Source of the DNA: Lachnospiraceae bacterium
Lineage (GTDB): Bacteria > Bacillota > Clostridia > Lachnospirales > Lachnospiraceae
Assembly (NCBI GenBank): GCA_025758065.1
Contig: CP107199.1
Coordinates: forward strand, 591,001-655,000
DNA: 64,000 nt
Direction of reading: 5' to 3'
Made by a program: the position numbers and the translations under genes. A model generated the notes under the pieces. The model was not told the origin of the DNA. It saw only the letters and a program-made list of their open reading frames with translations, and searched no databases. Below, piece after piece: positions 36,174 to 44,374 of this stretch. The first letter of the stretch is position 1, and each line of letters starts with the position of its first letter.

Positions 36174-37855
36174 AGGGAAAATTCAGTTATTCAATGAAAG
36201 AAATGAACCGGCGGCTTCTGGCAATCGGAAGACCGATCCGAAAATATATTGCCATATCAACGATAGCCAGTGTACTTGGGGCCCTTTCCCACATGGGACT
36301 TATGGGCTTTGGAGCTTTATGGCTCTTAGCTGCAGCCGGTTTTTGCAATGGGACAATAGCTTATGCAGCCCTTACCATCGCCTGCGCTGTTCTGATCGCA
36401 GTATGCCGCTACCTGGAAGGTTTATTCTCCCATTTAGGTGCTTATGGTATTCTTGCGAAAATGAGAGTACATCTTTTTGATGCTATCGACCGCATCTCAC
36501 CTGCTTATATGATCGGACGTGAAACCGGCGATATTATGAACATTGCTGTAGCGGATATTGAAACTCTTGAATATTTCTTTGCCCATACCATCGGACCCAT
36601 GTTTACAGTTATTTTGCTTCCGGTAACTACCATTGCTTTAGCATGGTTTGTAAATCCTCTGTATGCACTGGTGCTGATCCCCATTTACGTTATGATCAGC
36701 GTTGTACTGCCTCTTGGTGCATTAATAGCAGGACGTGGAATCGGTATTCGCTACAGGGAACAGCTTGGTGACTTAAAGTCAAAAATACTGGAAAGTGTAT
36801 ACAGCATACGGGATATCCAGATCTTTGGCGCCGGAAACCGGAAAATGAATGATGTGATGCTGGCAAACAACCGGGTAAATAAAGCTGCTTTAGGGCTTAC
36901 GCTCCACAGGCAGACCATTGCTTCTTTTCCCAGCTTTTTCATCTATCTTGCAAGGATACTGATCCTGGTATGCGCCGGATATCTTGCATCAAAGGGGATT
37001 GATAACCCGGTAGGGACCATTGCTATTTCCTTTGCTGCAACTGCTTCTTTATCCTCTTCTTTCAGCCTTACCTTTGTGGTAACAAGTCTTCTGGAAGCTT
37101 ATGGCGCTGCAGAACGTATTTTTAAGATCGAAGATACATTGCCTGAAACAGAAGAACCTGTGCATCCTGTCACCTGCGGCGAGATCCAGACCATCGAATT
37201 TAAAAATGTGTCTTTCGCTTATCCAGGTACAGAGAGAAAAATCCTGGAACACTTTAACTATGTGATCCATAAAGGAGACCAGATCGGTATCGCCGGTGAA
37301 TCTGGTGCTGGAAAATCCACACTGCTGCGCCTGTTACTGCGGTTTTACGCACCTTCTGAAGGCCAGATCCTGATAAATGGCATTCCATTAGAACAGATCA
37401 GCTTCAGCGAACTTCATAAACGGATCGCATTTCTGGAACAGGATACCTATTTGTTTGATATGACTATTGGGGAAAATATCAGGATAGCAAAGCCCGGTGC
37501 ATCCATAGAAGAGATCAAGGATGCCGCAAAACAAGCCGGTATTGCAGAGTTTATTGATACACTGCCAGAGGGCTATGATACAGACATGGGACAGATGAGT
37601 GCAAGGCTTTCAGGCGGGGAACGCCAGCGGATCGGCATTGCAAGAATATTGCTGCGCAATCCAGATATCTGCCTTATGGATGAACCTTCCAGCGCTTTAG
37701 ATGCCCTTCACGAGAAAGAACTTCTCCATACACTGCAGACAGCTTATGCAGGCAGAACATTACTGCTGATCTCCCACAGAAGCAGTACGCTGACGGGATG
37801 CAGCAGGATATTACAGGCTGGGGAATTAAAATGTTACAGAACGATCTGCAAATAG
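36170..37855 (+). CDS. ABC exporter half-transporter, CydC-like
   Basis: 561 residues; membrane domain about 20-310, ATPase with Walker A GESGAGKSTL, signature LSGGERQRIGIARILL, Walker B CLMDEPS. Its start overlaps the stop of the CydD-like gene, implying a heterodimer made by coupled translation. Its helix pattern (REQLGDLKSKILESVYSIRDI) is closer to CydC than to lipid or drug exporters. Confidence 0.87.
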   Translation: MKGKFSYSMKEMNRRLLAIGRPIRKYIAISTIASVLGALSHMGLMGFGALWLLAAAGFCNGTIAYAALTIACAVLIAVCRYLEGLFSHLGAYGILAKMRVHLFDAIDRISPAYMIGRETGDIMNIAVADIETLEYFFAHTIGPMFTVILLPVTTIALAWFVNPLYALVLIPIYVMISVVLPLGALIAGRGIGIRYREQLGDLKSKILESVYSIRDIQIFGAGNRKMNDVMLANNRVNKAALGLTLHRQTIASFPSFFIYLARILILVCAGYLASKGIDNPVGTIAISFAATASLSSSFSLTFVVTSLLEAYGAAERIFKIEDTLPETEEPVHPVTCGEIQTIEFKNVSFAYPGTERKILEHFNYVIHKGDQIGIAGESGAGKSTLLRLLLRFYAPSEGQILINGIPLEQISFSELHKRIAFLEQDTYLFDMTIGENIRIAKPGASIEEIKDAAKQAGIAEFIDTLPEGYDTDMGQMSARLSGGERQRIGIARILLRNPDICLMDEPSSALDALHEKELLHTLQTAYAGRTLLLISHRSSTLTGCSRILQAGELKCYRTICK

Positions 37856-37894
37856 CAATCCGCAAGTAGTGATCCACAAAACAAAAAGAACAGC

Positions 37895-37938
37895 TGTGTA
37901 CCAGACAGATATGTCCGGACACTCCTGGTCTTTTTTGC
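37895..37938 (+). terminator. Probable terminator after the CydC-like gene
   Basis: ACCAG/CTGGT outer stem with an inner TGTCCGGACA palindrome, followed by a six-T run. Confidence 0.5.
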
Positions 37939-37941
37939 GAT

Positions 37942-38106
37942 CTAGTACATCGTTTCGTAAATAACTGTACGAATCACGTAGGATGCGGATTTGAGTGTGC
38001 AGGTCTTAAAACGCAGGCGTAGCGGGCTACGCTGAGGCTTTTAGACCTGTGCAATCAGATTCGCAGACACGTGAGTGGTATAGTTATTTCGAAAACGCTG
38101 TACTAG
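37942..38106. repeat. Palindromic repeat family C, full copy
   Basis: 165 bp between tips CTAGTACATCG and CGCTGTACTAG. The arms are inverted over about 57 bp (CGTAAATAACTGTAC...TGTGCAGGTCTTAAA against TTTAGACCTGTGCA...ATAGTTATTTCG), with a GC-rich CGTAGC/GCTACG centre. Size and structure are MITE-like, though no transposase source is visible. Confidence 0.8.
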
Positions 38107-38165
38107 TTTCGTAAATAACTGTACTGATCACGTAGAATGCGGATTTGAGTGTGCAGGTTTAAAAA
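38103..38165. repeat. Palindromic repeat family C, partial second copy
   Basis: Begins in the right tip of the previous copy and repeats its left arm almost exactly (TTTCGTAAATAACTGTAC, ATGCGGATTTGAGTGTGCAG). It then stops just before the end of the HMA-domain gene. Confidence 0.75.
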
Positions 38166-38172
38166 TGCTGGC

Positions 38173-38535
38173 CTATGAAATAGAATTTACCGTATAACCT
38201 GCATCTTCTACTGCCTTTTTCAGCACCTTCTCATCAACCTCACGGTCATAAGAAATAACAGCTCTTTTTCCCTTTAAGCTGACATTTGCAGATACACCGT
38301 CTATCTTGTTTAAAGCATGCATTACACGATTTACACAATGCTCACAGGTCATACCTGAGATCTGCATAATCTTTTCACCGACCACAGGGCCTTCCAGTTT
38401 ACTTGGCTCTTCTTTCACCTCGCTGGCTCCGCCGCCGCCACAGCACGGGCTTTCGCCTTTCATATGTTTGATAGTGCCTCTGACAGCGAACACTGCGATT
38501 AGGATCAATATAAGTATTACGATTATATTAACCAT
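38173..38535 (-). CDS. Membrane-anchored Cys-rich protein with heavy-metal-associated (CopZ-like) domain
   Basis: 120 residues. Residues 3-18 form one membrane helix and C31-C32-G-G-G-G is the Cys-rich segment as in FeoB-associated membrane proteins; a linker leads to an HMA domain (about 55-120) with G61-M-T-C64-E-H-C67. The C-x2-C pair normally binds Cu(I) or Zn. It lies downstream in the feo cluster, so it may join a metal-relay or sensing step to iron uptake. The fusion is seen; the metal is not proven. Confidence 0.85.
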   Translation of the reverse strand: MVNIIVILILILIAVFAVRGTIKHMKGESPCCGGGGASEVKEEPSKLEGPVVGEKIMQISGMTCEHCVNRVMHALNKIDGVSANVSLKGKRAVISYDREVDEKVLKKAVEDAGYTVNSIS

Positions 38536-38574
38536 TTTTATGTCCCTTTCGTTTCTGTAACAGGTCTGTACTGC

Positions 38575-38721
38575 CTACTTTTCTTCGCGGAATTTCTTAT
38601 CTCTTGCTTGTTCCCGCTTTTTCTGGATATATTTTACTCCCTGGTAGATCCCCATTCCCACTACATAGATGATAATAAGGGCAACTACCATATAAAGCAT
38701 GGAACCAGATGAATTTCCCAT
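38575..38721 (-). CDS. Small single-pass membrane protein in the feo cluster
   Basis: 48 residues: MGNSSGSMLYMVV start, one membrane helix (about 8-24), then a highly charged Lys/Arg/Glu tail. AAAGGAA precedes the ATG. No family recognised. It sits between two Cys-rich Feo-associated genes on the same strand, and its helix-plus-charged-tail form suits a small partner protein. Confidence 0.65.
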   Translation of the reverse strand: MGNSSGSMLYMVVALIIIYVVGMGIYQGVKYIQKKREQARDKKFREEK

Positions 38722-38824
38722 TTTTCTGTTCCTTTCTAAACATACATAACGTACATATCACCAGAAAATAGCACCATCATAAATACAGGTCCATTGCTGC
38801 GTGTAAATACAGACAGCAACTGGA

Positions 38825-39043
38825 TCAGTGCTTTTTCATCGTTTTATGAACGTCCCCATGATGTGCATGAACACTTCCACAACTGCTGCAATGTCCGCTG
38901 CAGCCGCCGCAGCCACCGCCACAGCCACTTTTTCCGCTTCCACAGCTGCTGCAGCTGTCCTTTAACGCACCGGTACGTTTCCAGTAAATCACCAGACCAC
39001 AGTAGCCAAATATAAGGAGCAATATAATTACATTTGCTATCAT
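38825..39043 (-). CDS. FeoB-associated Cys-rich membrane protein
   Basis: 72 residues. An N-terminal membrane helix (3-20) is followed by a segment very rich in Cys, Gly and His (C30-S-S-C, then CGGGCGGC, then HAHHGD). This matches the small FeoB-associated Cys-rich family found beside feoB in Clostridia, thought to help ferrous iron reach or leave the transporter. Confidence 0.87.
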   Translation of the reverse strand: MIANVIILLLIFGYCGLVIYWKRTGALKDSCSSCGSGKSGCGGGCGGCSGHCSSCGSVHAHHGDVHKTMKKH

Positions 39044-39066
39044 AAATATTCCCTTCTTTCTTCTTG

Positions 39067-39229
39067 ATGTACTCTCGGAATCTTTTTGTACTTGATTTTG
39101 CGAGAAGATTTTTTGTCAGTTGTGCCCAAATTTTTGAGTCGTACGCGGTGCGTACGCTGATAAAATTTGGGTGCGACTGGCGGAAAATCGGCCGCAAAGG
39201 CAAGTGCATGAAAGACTCCGAGAGTACAT
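39067..39229. repeat. Palindromic repeat family A, full copy (A2), with an extra tip
   Basis: 163 bp. Left tip ATGTACTCTCGGAATCTTT, right tip AAAGACTCCGAGAGTACAT, with a near-perfect inverted inner arm and centre GTACGCGGTGCGTAC. Another tip-like piece, ATGTTCTCTCGGAAACAT, follows at 39234-39251. It lies between feoB and the Cys-rich gene. Confidence 0.87.
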
Positions 39230-39298
39230 CTTAATGTTCTCTCGGAAACATAAAACGATAAATATCTGCCAGATCCATTTTACCACAATGCAGCAGTT

Positions 39299-39340
39299 TT
39301 AAAAAGGGACCGGATGTTATCACCCGGACCCTTTCATTAT
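39299..39340 (-). terminator. Terminator of feoB
   Basis: AAAGGGTCCGG pairs with CCGGTCCCTTT with one mismatch; TTTTT follows on the minus strand. It separates feoB from the small Cys-rich genes. Confidence 0.7.
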
Positions 39341-39364
39341 GCCGGTATGTACCGACTGATACTT

Positions 39365-41551
39365 TTATAAACTTGCGGACTGTACAGAGCGCTTGGAATA
39401 GGTCTTCTGATCCTTATATGGATCTGGACGGAACAGCATGTACAGCATGAACAGCAGCACTACGAATGCCACAACTGTACCTGCGCCGAAGGAGCCATAG
39501 AATAAGAAGCTGCCGATCTGGTATACACAAAGAGTAACAGCGTAAGCAAATACATTCTGGAACAGGATCGCAAACCAGAACCACTTTCTGTCCTGCATCT
39601 GCTGGGCCATTGTCGAAATAGCTGCAAGACACGGAGAGTCAAGAAGGTTAAACAGCAGGAAGCTGAATCCGGCTAAAGCGGTTGGGAACCACATTCCAAC
39701 ACCTTCTGCAACGGTTTCTGCATCTTCAACGTCACCGGCAACATTTGCAAGTACGCCCATGGTAGAAACGATACCTTCTTTTGCACTGAAACCGGAGATC
39801 GCAGCTGCAACCGGCTGCCACTCGCCCCAGCCAAGAGGAGCAAAGAGAGGCGCGATCGCACCGCCAATGATAGCCATAAGGCTGTCTGCGGAATCTTCAA
39901 CAATACCAAAGGAACCATCAGCAAATCCAAAAGTAGAAAGCAGCCACATTACTACGCAGGCAAGGAACAGGATAGTACCAGCCTTGATGATGAAGCCTTT
40001 CAGTCTTTCCCAGACATGCATCAGAACAGTCTTAGCAGATGGGATATGGTACTGTGGAAGCTCCATAACGAATGGAGCCGGTTTTCCGGAGAATGGTTTT
40101 GTTTTCTTTAACATGATAGCTGCTACAAGAACAGCTACGATACCTACAAAGTACATGATAGGAGCCATCATGCCAGCTACATCCCAGCCAGTTACATAAC
40201 CAGCCATAACGCCGCCCATTAAAGCGATTACAGGAAGTTTAGCACCACATGGGATAAAGGTTGCTGTCATAATTGTAAGTCTTCTGTCGTTATCCTGCTC
40301 AATGGTCTTGGAAGCCATGATACCTGGGATACCACAACCAGAGGAGATCAGTAACGGGATGAAGCTCTTACCGGACAGACCAAAGTGACGGAATACACGG
40401 TCCATAACGAATGCGATACGTACCATGTAACCGCAATCTTCCAGGATGGAAAGGAACAGGAACAGGATCGCCATCTGAGGAACGAAACCAAGCACTGCTC
40501 CCAGACCGCCGATGATACCATCAACAACCAGGCTTAAGATCAGGTCACTTGCACCGGCATTTTCAAGGAATCCGCCTACAACTTCCTGAATAGCACCTAC
40601 GAATGTATCGTTAGTCCAGTCAGTTACGAATGTACCTATTGTAGTTACAGAGATGTAATATACGATCCACATTACCAGCATAAAGATCGGAATACCTAAG
40701 AAACGGTTGGTAACGATCTGGTCGATCTTATCAGATACGGTCAGCTTCTCGCCGCTCTTCTTAACAGCAGTCCCAACTACCTTCTGGATGAATTTGTAAC
40801 GCTCATCAGTTACAATACTTTCCATATCGTCATCATGAGCTTCTTCGATGGCTTTTCTTGCGTTCTCAACAATAGACCTGCCGGAAGCAGAAAGAGGGGT
40901 GCTCTCAACTACCTTGCTGTCATTTTCAAGAAACTTAACAGCATACCATCTCTTCTTGTTCTCAGTGATGTCTGCCGGCAGTACGCCTTCAACCTCAGCT
41001 ACTGCTGCTTCTAATTCCTTAGAAAAGATCTCCTTAGGAAGATCAGCTTCTTTCTTCTTAGCAACCTTAACTGCTTCGTCGATCAGCTTATCAAGACCGG
41101 TCTGCTTCAATGCAGATGTTTCAACGATCGGACAGTCAAGAAGCATGGAAAGACGCTCAATGTCGATCTTAATACCTCTCTTGGCAAGCAGATCTGCCAT
41201 ATTTAATGCAATCACTACCGGAATACCAGTTTCGATCATCTGGGTGGTCAGATATAAGTTACGCTCAATGTTTGTTGCGTCAACCAGGTTTACAATAACG
41301 TCCGGATCATCCTTTAACAGATAATCACGGCTGACAACTTCCTCCAAAGTATAAGGAGACAGTGAATAAATACCCGGAAGGTCAGTAACGATCACTTCTT
41401 CGCTCTGGCTCTTGCTTTTTAATTTTCCCTCTTTTTTCTCTACCGTAACACCAGGCCAGTTACCAACATACTGATTGGCACCTGTTAATGCATTAAACAT
41501 AGTTGTTTTTCCGCAGTTTGGGTTTCCGGCAAGCGCGATCTTAATTGCCAT
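39365..41551 (-). CDS. feoB: Ferrous iron transporter FeoB
   Basis: 728 residues, full length. G domain: GNPNCGKT (9-16), DLPG, NMAD; then a GDI-like helical region, and from about residue 280 the two Gate membrane domains with GCGIPGIMASKT and CGAKLPVIA. Imports Fe2+ across the inner membrane using GTP-dependent gating. It follows two feoA genes, under the TTAG-N6-CTAA-controlled promoter at 42189. Confidence 0.97.
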   Translation of the reverse strand: MAIKIALAGNPNCGKTTMFNALTGANQYVGNWPGVTVEKKEGKLKSKSQSEEVIVTDLPGIYSLSPYTLEEVVSRDYLLKDDPDVIVNLVDATNIERNLYLTTQMIETGIPVVIALNMADLLAKRGIKIDIERLSMLLDCPIVETSALKQTGLDKLIDEAVKVAKKKEADLPKEIFSKELEAAVAEVEGVLPADITENKKRWYAVKFLENDSKVVESTPLSASGRSIVENARKAIEEAHDDDMESIVTDERYKFIQKVVGTAVKKSGEKLTVSDKIDQIVTNRFLGIPIFMLVMWIVYYISVTTIGTFVTDWTNDTFVGAIQEVVGGFLENAGASDLILSLVVDGIIGGLGAVLGFVPQMAILFLFLSILEDCGYMVRIAFVMDRVFRHFGLSGKSFIPLLISSGCGIPGIMASKTIEQDNDRRLTIMTATFIPCGAKLPVIALMGGVMAGYVTGWDVAGMMAPIMYFVGIVAVLVAAIMLKKTKPFSGKPAPFVMELPQYHIPSAKTVLMHVWERLKGFIIKAGTILFLACVVMWLLSTFGFADGSFGIVEDSADSLMAIIGGAIAPLFAPLGWGEWQPVAAAISGFSAKEGIVSTMGVLANVAGDVEDAETVAEGVGMWFPTALAGFSFLLFNLLDSPCLAAISTMAQQMQDRKWFWFAILFQNVFAYAVTLCVYQIGSFLFYGSFGAGTVVAFVVLLFMLYMLFRPDPYKDQKTYSKRSVQSASL

Positions 41552-41618
41552 TTTTCATTTACCTCCATGAGTCCATTGCAAAGGACTCCTTTTAATTCTC
41601 ACGGTGTGTTGTGTCCGT

Positions 41619-41837
41619 TTATTTTACTTCTACACACTGAGCATCATTTTTTCTTACAGAAAGCTCATAACCTCTTACTGTAATTTCAACAGGATCTCCT
41701 AAAGGAGCAACTTTTCTAATATAAAGCTCACTTCCTTTTGTGATCCCCATGTCCATAATACGACGTTTGTAAGCGCCATCACCTGTGATCTTAGTCACTA
41801 CTACAGTGCTTCCAACTGCTGCATCACCTAAAGTCAT
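41619..41837 (-). CDS. feoA: FeoA-type SH3-like protein (second copy)
   Basis: 72 residues from ATG 41837 behind AGGAG; the frame extends to 41906 but that part overlaps the stop region of the other feoA. Core: VVVTKITGDGAYKRRIMDMGITKGSE and LGDPVEITVRGYELSVRK, the usual FeoA fold. A cytoplasmic partner of FeoB. Confidence 0.92.
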   Translation of the reverse strand: MTLGDAAVGSTVVVTKITGDGAYKRRIMDMGITKGSELYIRKVAPLGDPVEITVRGYELSVRKNDAQCVEVK

Positions 41838-41906
41838 TGCTATGTCTCCTTTCTTCTCTTTGTCATGTTCATTTATGGCTATATCACCCTTAGGCAACAT
41901 GTCCAT

Positions 41907-42116
41907 TTAAACCATGATATGTCTTGCCATATCCTGATTTATTGCAACTCTTGAATCCTTAATATTGACAATAACATTTCCACCGATGGCAGATACAACT
42001 GTGATCTCTGCTCCGGCAACAAATCCCAGGTTTTCAAGAAAACGCTTTGTTTCTTCATTTCCGCCTACTTTGCGGATGGTATTTGCTTCTCCGATTGAAG
42101 CCATTGTTAAAGGCAT
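41907..42116 (-). CDS. feoA: FeoA-type SH3-like protein (first copy)
   Basis: 69 residues from ATG 42116 behind AGGAG. Core: IRKVGGNEETKRFLENLGFV and AGAEITVVSAIGGNVIVNIKD. It is more diverged than the second copy. Two separate FeoA proteins before FeoB are common in Clostridia. First gene after the metal-regulated promoter. Confidence 0.9.
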   Translation of the reverse strand: MPLTMASIGEANTIRKVGGNEETKRFLENLGFVAGAEITVVSAIGGNVIVNIKDSRVAINQDMARHIMV

Positions 42117-42138
42117 CTTCTTCACTCCTTTTTTCAAG

Positions 42139-42200
42139 TTAGTTTTTCCTATTCAAGGTTAGTCATTGCTACCCCGATTATCTTAGTTAGAATACGCTAA
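42139..42200. promoter_or_regulatory. DtxR-type metal-regulator boxes at the feo promoter
   Basis: TTAG-N6-CTAA at 42187-42200 (TTAGAATACGCTAA) matches the core of the DtxR/IdeR/MntR operator and overlaps the -10. Weaker copies lie downstream: TTAG-N6-CTAC (42159-42172) and TTAG-N6-CTAT (42139-42152). Metal-loaded repressor would block feo. Confidence 0.7.
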
Positions 42201-42217
42201 TTTAAGTTAGTTGTCAA
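42189..42217 (-). promoter_or_regulatory. Promoter of the feo operon
   Basis: Minus strand: TTGACA (42212-42217), 17-base spacer, TATTCT (42189-42194), about 70 bp before feoA. Confidence 0.8.
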
Positions 42218-42294
42218 TAACGCAGACTATTTATATGCTGATAATATTTCTCAATAAGGTGCATTTTTTTTATTTTTGCTGTATAATTCATAAA

Positions 42295-42366
42295 GATGTT
42301 GGGGGCAAAAGGTATTTTGACCCCTCTGATACCGAATTGCTACGTGCTTTGCACTCCCGCAATTCT
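42295..42366. repeat. Repeat family B, left-half copy
   Basis: 72 bp identical to 58056-58127: GATGTTGGGGGCAAAAGG, an inner GGGGGCAAAA/TTTTGACCCC hairpin, then a GAATTGC...GCAATTC hairpin. It lies just upstream of the LysR gene. Confidence 0.85.
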
Positions 42367-42405
42367 TCATAAATAAACTGCCGTCAGCCACAAAGGAGAG
42401 CTTCT

Positions 42406-43320
42406 ATGACATTACAGCAAATGCGATATTTTATTGGTGCTGCTGAATCCGGTTCGATCAGCGAAGCCGCTAAACGATCTTTTACTGCCCAGTCCAGCAT
42501 TTCCGGTGCTATTAAAGAAGTGGAAAATACTTATGGGATCACTGCTTTTGTAAGGGACAGCAAAGGGGTCCGCCTTACCAGAAGCGGAGAAGAGCTTCTG
42601 ATCGAATTTAAATGGATATTAAACCGACTGGATTATCTGGATGAAAAATTCAATGGTTCCAAAAATCGTCCTTTAGGTTTATCTGTTTCCTCCCAGCATC
42701 ATATCTGCGGTATGAATTCTTTTGTATCGATCATCAACAGCCTGAATACAAGTGCCGGACCTTATCACTGCGGTTTTCACGAATGCCGCACATCTGAAGT
42801 TATGGACCGGGTAGAACGCGGTCTGGATGATCTTGGCATCGTTTTTGTTACAGAATACAGCAAGGGCCAGATGATGCAGGAGTTAAGGAACAGAGGCATC
42901 ATTTTCAATCATATTACCTATCAGACTTCCCATGTATACATATGCCAAAACCACCCTCTTGCTGGCAGCCGTGAAATCGACATAGAAGATCTGATCCAGT
43001 ATCCTTTTATCACCTATGACCGGTCTTCAGATACGAATTCTGCTTATACTGACCTGATCGTCCCTTATCATCAGTTAAACAGGGTGATCCAGGTTTCTGA
43101 CCGGGCTGCTTCTTATTCTGTTATGCGTTACTGTCAGGGATTTGCTGTCGGAAGCGGCTATCGGCCGTTTGATGATAACTACAGCGATATCGTTTCTATT
43201 CCTATTAAAAACGGGCGGCGGCTTGAAATAGGATGGATCGTACGCCAAAAATATACTCTTTCTGATACAGCCAGCCGTTTTGTGGATCTTTTAATGCAGA
43301 TTGAATCAGTTGTCCTGTGA
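42406..43320 (+). CDS. LysR-type transcriptional regulator
   Basis: 304 residues; N-terminal winged HTH (SISEAAKRSFTAQSSISGAI, about 17-36) and C-terminal effector domain, normal length. AAGGAGAG precedes the ATG. It is immediately upstream and on the same strand as the DUF3100/amidohydrolase genes, so it likely controls them, although a terminator separates them. Confidence 0.92.
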   Translation: MTLQQMRYFIGAAESGSISEAAKRSFTAQSSISGAIKEVENTYGITAFVRDSKGVRLTRSGEELLIEFKWILNRLDYLDEKFNGSKNRPLGLSVSSQHHICGMNSFVSIINSLNTSAGPYHCGFHECRTSEVMDRVERGLDDLGIVFVTEYSKGQMMQELRNRGIIFNHITYQTSHVYICQNHPLAGSREIDIEDLIQYPFITYDRSSDTNSAYTDLIVPYHQLNRVIQVSDRAASYSVMRYCQGFAVGSGYRPFDDNYSDIVSIPIKNGRRLEIGWIVRQKYTLSDTASRFVDLLMQIESVVL

Positions 43321-43339
43321 CCTTAAAGCCGGTTTTCGT

Positions 43340-43367
43340 AAAAAGCGATGGAAATCCATCGCTTTTT
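43340..43367 (+). terminator. Terminator after the LysR gene
   Basis: AAAAAGCGATGG and CCATCGCTTTTT pair perfectly around a four-base loop. Confidence 0.85.
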
Positions 43368-43451
43368 GACGTATTCGCAGAAAACGCTTCCTGTGTTATG
43401 TTTAAATCACAAAAATAATTCCTGCACAGACAGAAGAAAGGGGTATCTTGT

Positions 43452-44264
43452 ATGGAAAAGCTGAAAACTGTTATTAACAAGTACTGGAAGGTTTATGTTG
43501 TAGCCTTGATCCTTGCTACGGTATGCGACCTGATCGGTACACTTAAGTTCAATATTGGAATTGGTACACTTACCTTATTTCCAATGGTATTTGCCACGAT
43601 CTTTGGAGGCCTTTTAGGACCGGACGCCTTTAAGCTTTTCAAAACAGAAGAATCAAAGCTTGGAGGAAGCCTTGTTTTAGTAGCCCTTGCACCTTTTATG
43701 GCAAAAATGGGAATCTCAGCAGGTGGAAATCTTGCAAAACTGGTTGCTGTAGGACCTGCGCTTCTGCTGCAGGAATTTGGTAATCTGGGAACCATCCTTA
43801 TTTCACTTCCTCTTGCACTGCTGCTTGGTCTGAAAAAAGAAGCTATCGGTGCCTGCTATTCCATCAACCGAGACTCCAACCTTGGATTAACCACTGATAT
43901 CTTTGGACCGGATGCCCCGGAAACCCGCGGAACCTTTGCTGTATATATTGTTGGTTCTGTTATTGGTACCGTTTTTATCAGTATCCTGGCCAGCATCGTA
44001 GCTTCCTGGCATATTTTTGATCCTATTGCCCTTGGCATGGCTTGTGGTGTAGGAAGCGGATCAATGATGACTGCCGCTGCCGGAACATTAGGTGAGATCT
44101 ACCCGCAGCAGGCTGAAAGTATTATGATCATGGGCGGCGCCAGTGATATGCTTACTGGTATCACCGGAATTTATATGGGAACATTCGTAGCTCTTCCTCT
44201 TACTAAAAAACTGTATGCAATACTGGAACCTAAAATCGGTCACAAAAACAATAAGTCCAGCTAA
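43452..44264 (+). CDS. DUF3100-family membrane protein (putative transporter)
   Basis: 270 residues, eight or nine membrane helices, with the pattern of the DUF3100 family (FPMVFATIFGGLLGPD; GGNLAKLVAVGPALLLQEFGNLGTI; GSGSMMTAAAGTLGEIYP). GAAAGGGG precedes the ATG. It is in line with a second small membrane protein (46062) and an amidohydrolase (46544); the three were probably one operon before the IS110 insertion. Its likely role is uptake of the substrate of that hydrolase; the substrate is not known. Confidence 0.82.
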   Translation: MEKLKTVINKYWKVYVVALILATVCDLIGTLKFNIGIGTLTLFPMVFATIFGGLLGPDAFKLFKTEESKLGGSLVLVALAPFMAKMGISAGGNLAKLVAVGPALLLQEFGNLGTILISLPLALLLGLKKEAIGACYSINRDSNLGLTTDIFGPDAPETRGTFAVYIVGSVIGTVFISILASIVASWHIFDPIALGMACGVGSGSMMTAAAGTLGEIYPQQAESIMIMGGASDMLTGITGIYMGTFVALPLTKKLYAILEPKIGHKNNKSS

Positions 44265-44374
44265 TAAATGTCAATAGAAAATGGAAAAAAATTTTCTTAA
44301 AAAAAGGGTAGGCTGCCCCCTTGGTGAATATATCGTTCTTTTGCAAGAGATTGATTCGTTGGATTTACAGTATT

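Noticed and set aside
34434..37855. Firm naming of the ABC pair as cydD and cydC
   Set aside because: The order and helix pattern fit, but no cydAB oxidase genes are adjacent and heterodimeric exporters of other types look similar, so gene symbols were left out.
37942..38165. Repeats as a CRISPR array
   Set aside because: Only two units, one partial, with inverted arms and no evenly spaced unique spacers; no cas gene in the window.
40848..41324. 158-codon plus-strand frame inside feoB
   Set aside because: It is a shadow of the feoB gene; no ribosome site and no family resemblance.
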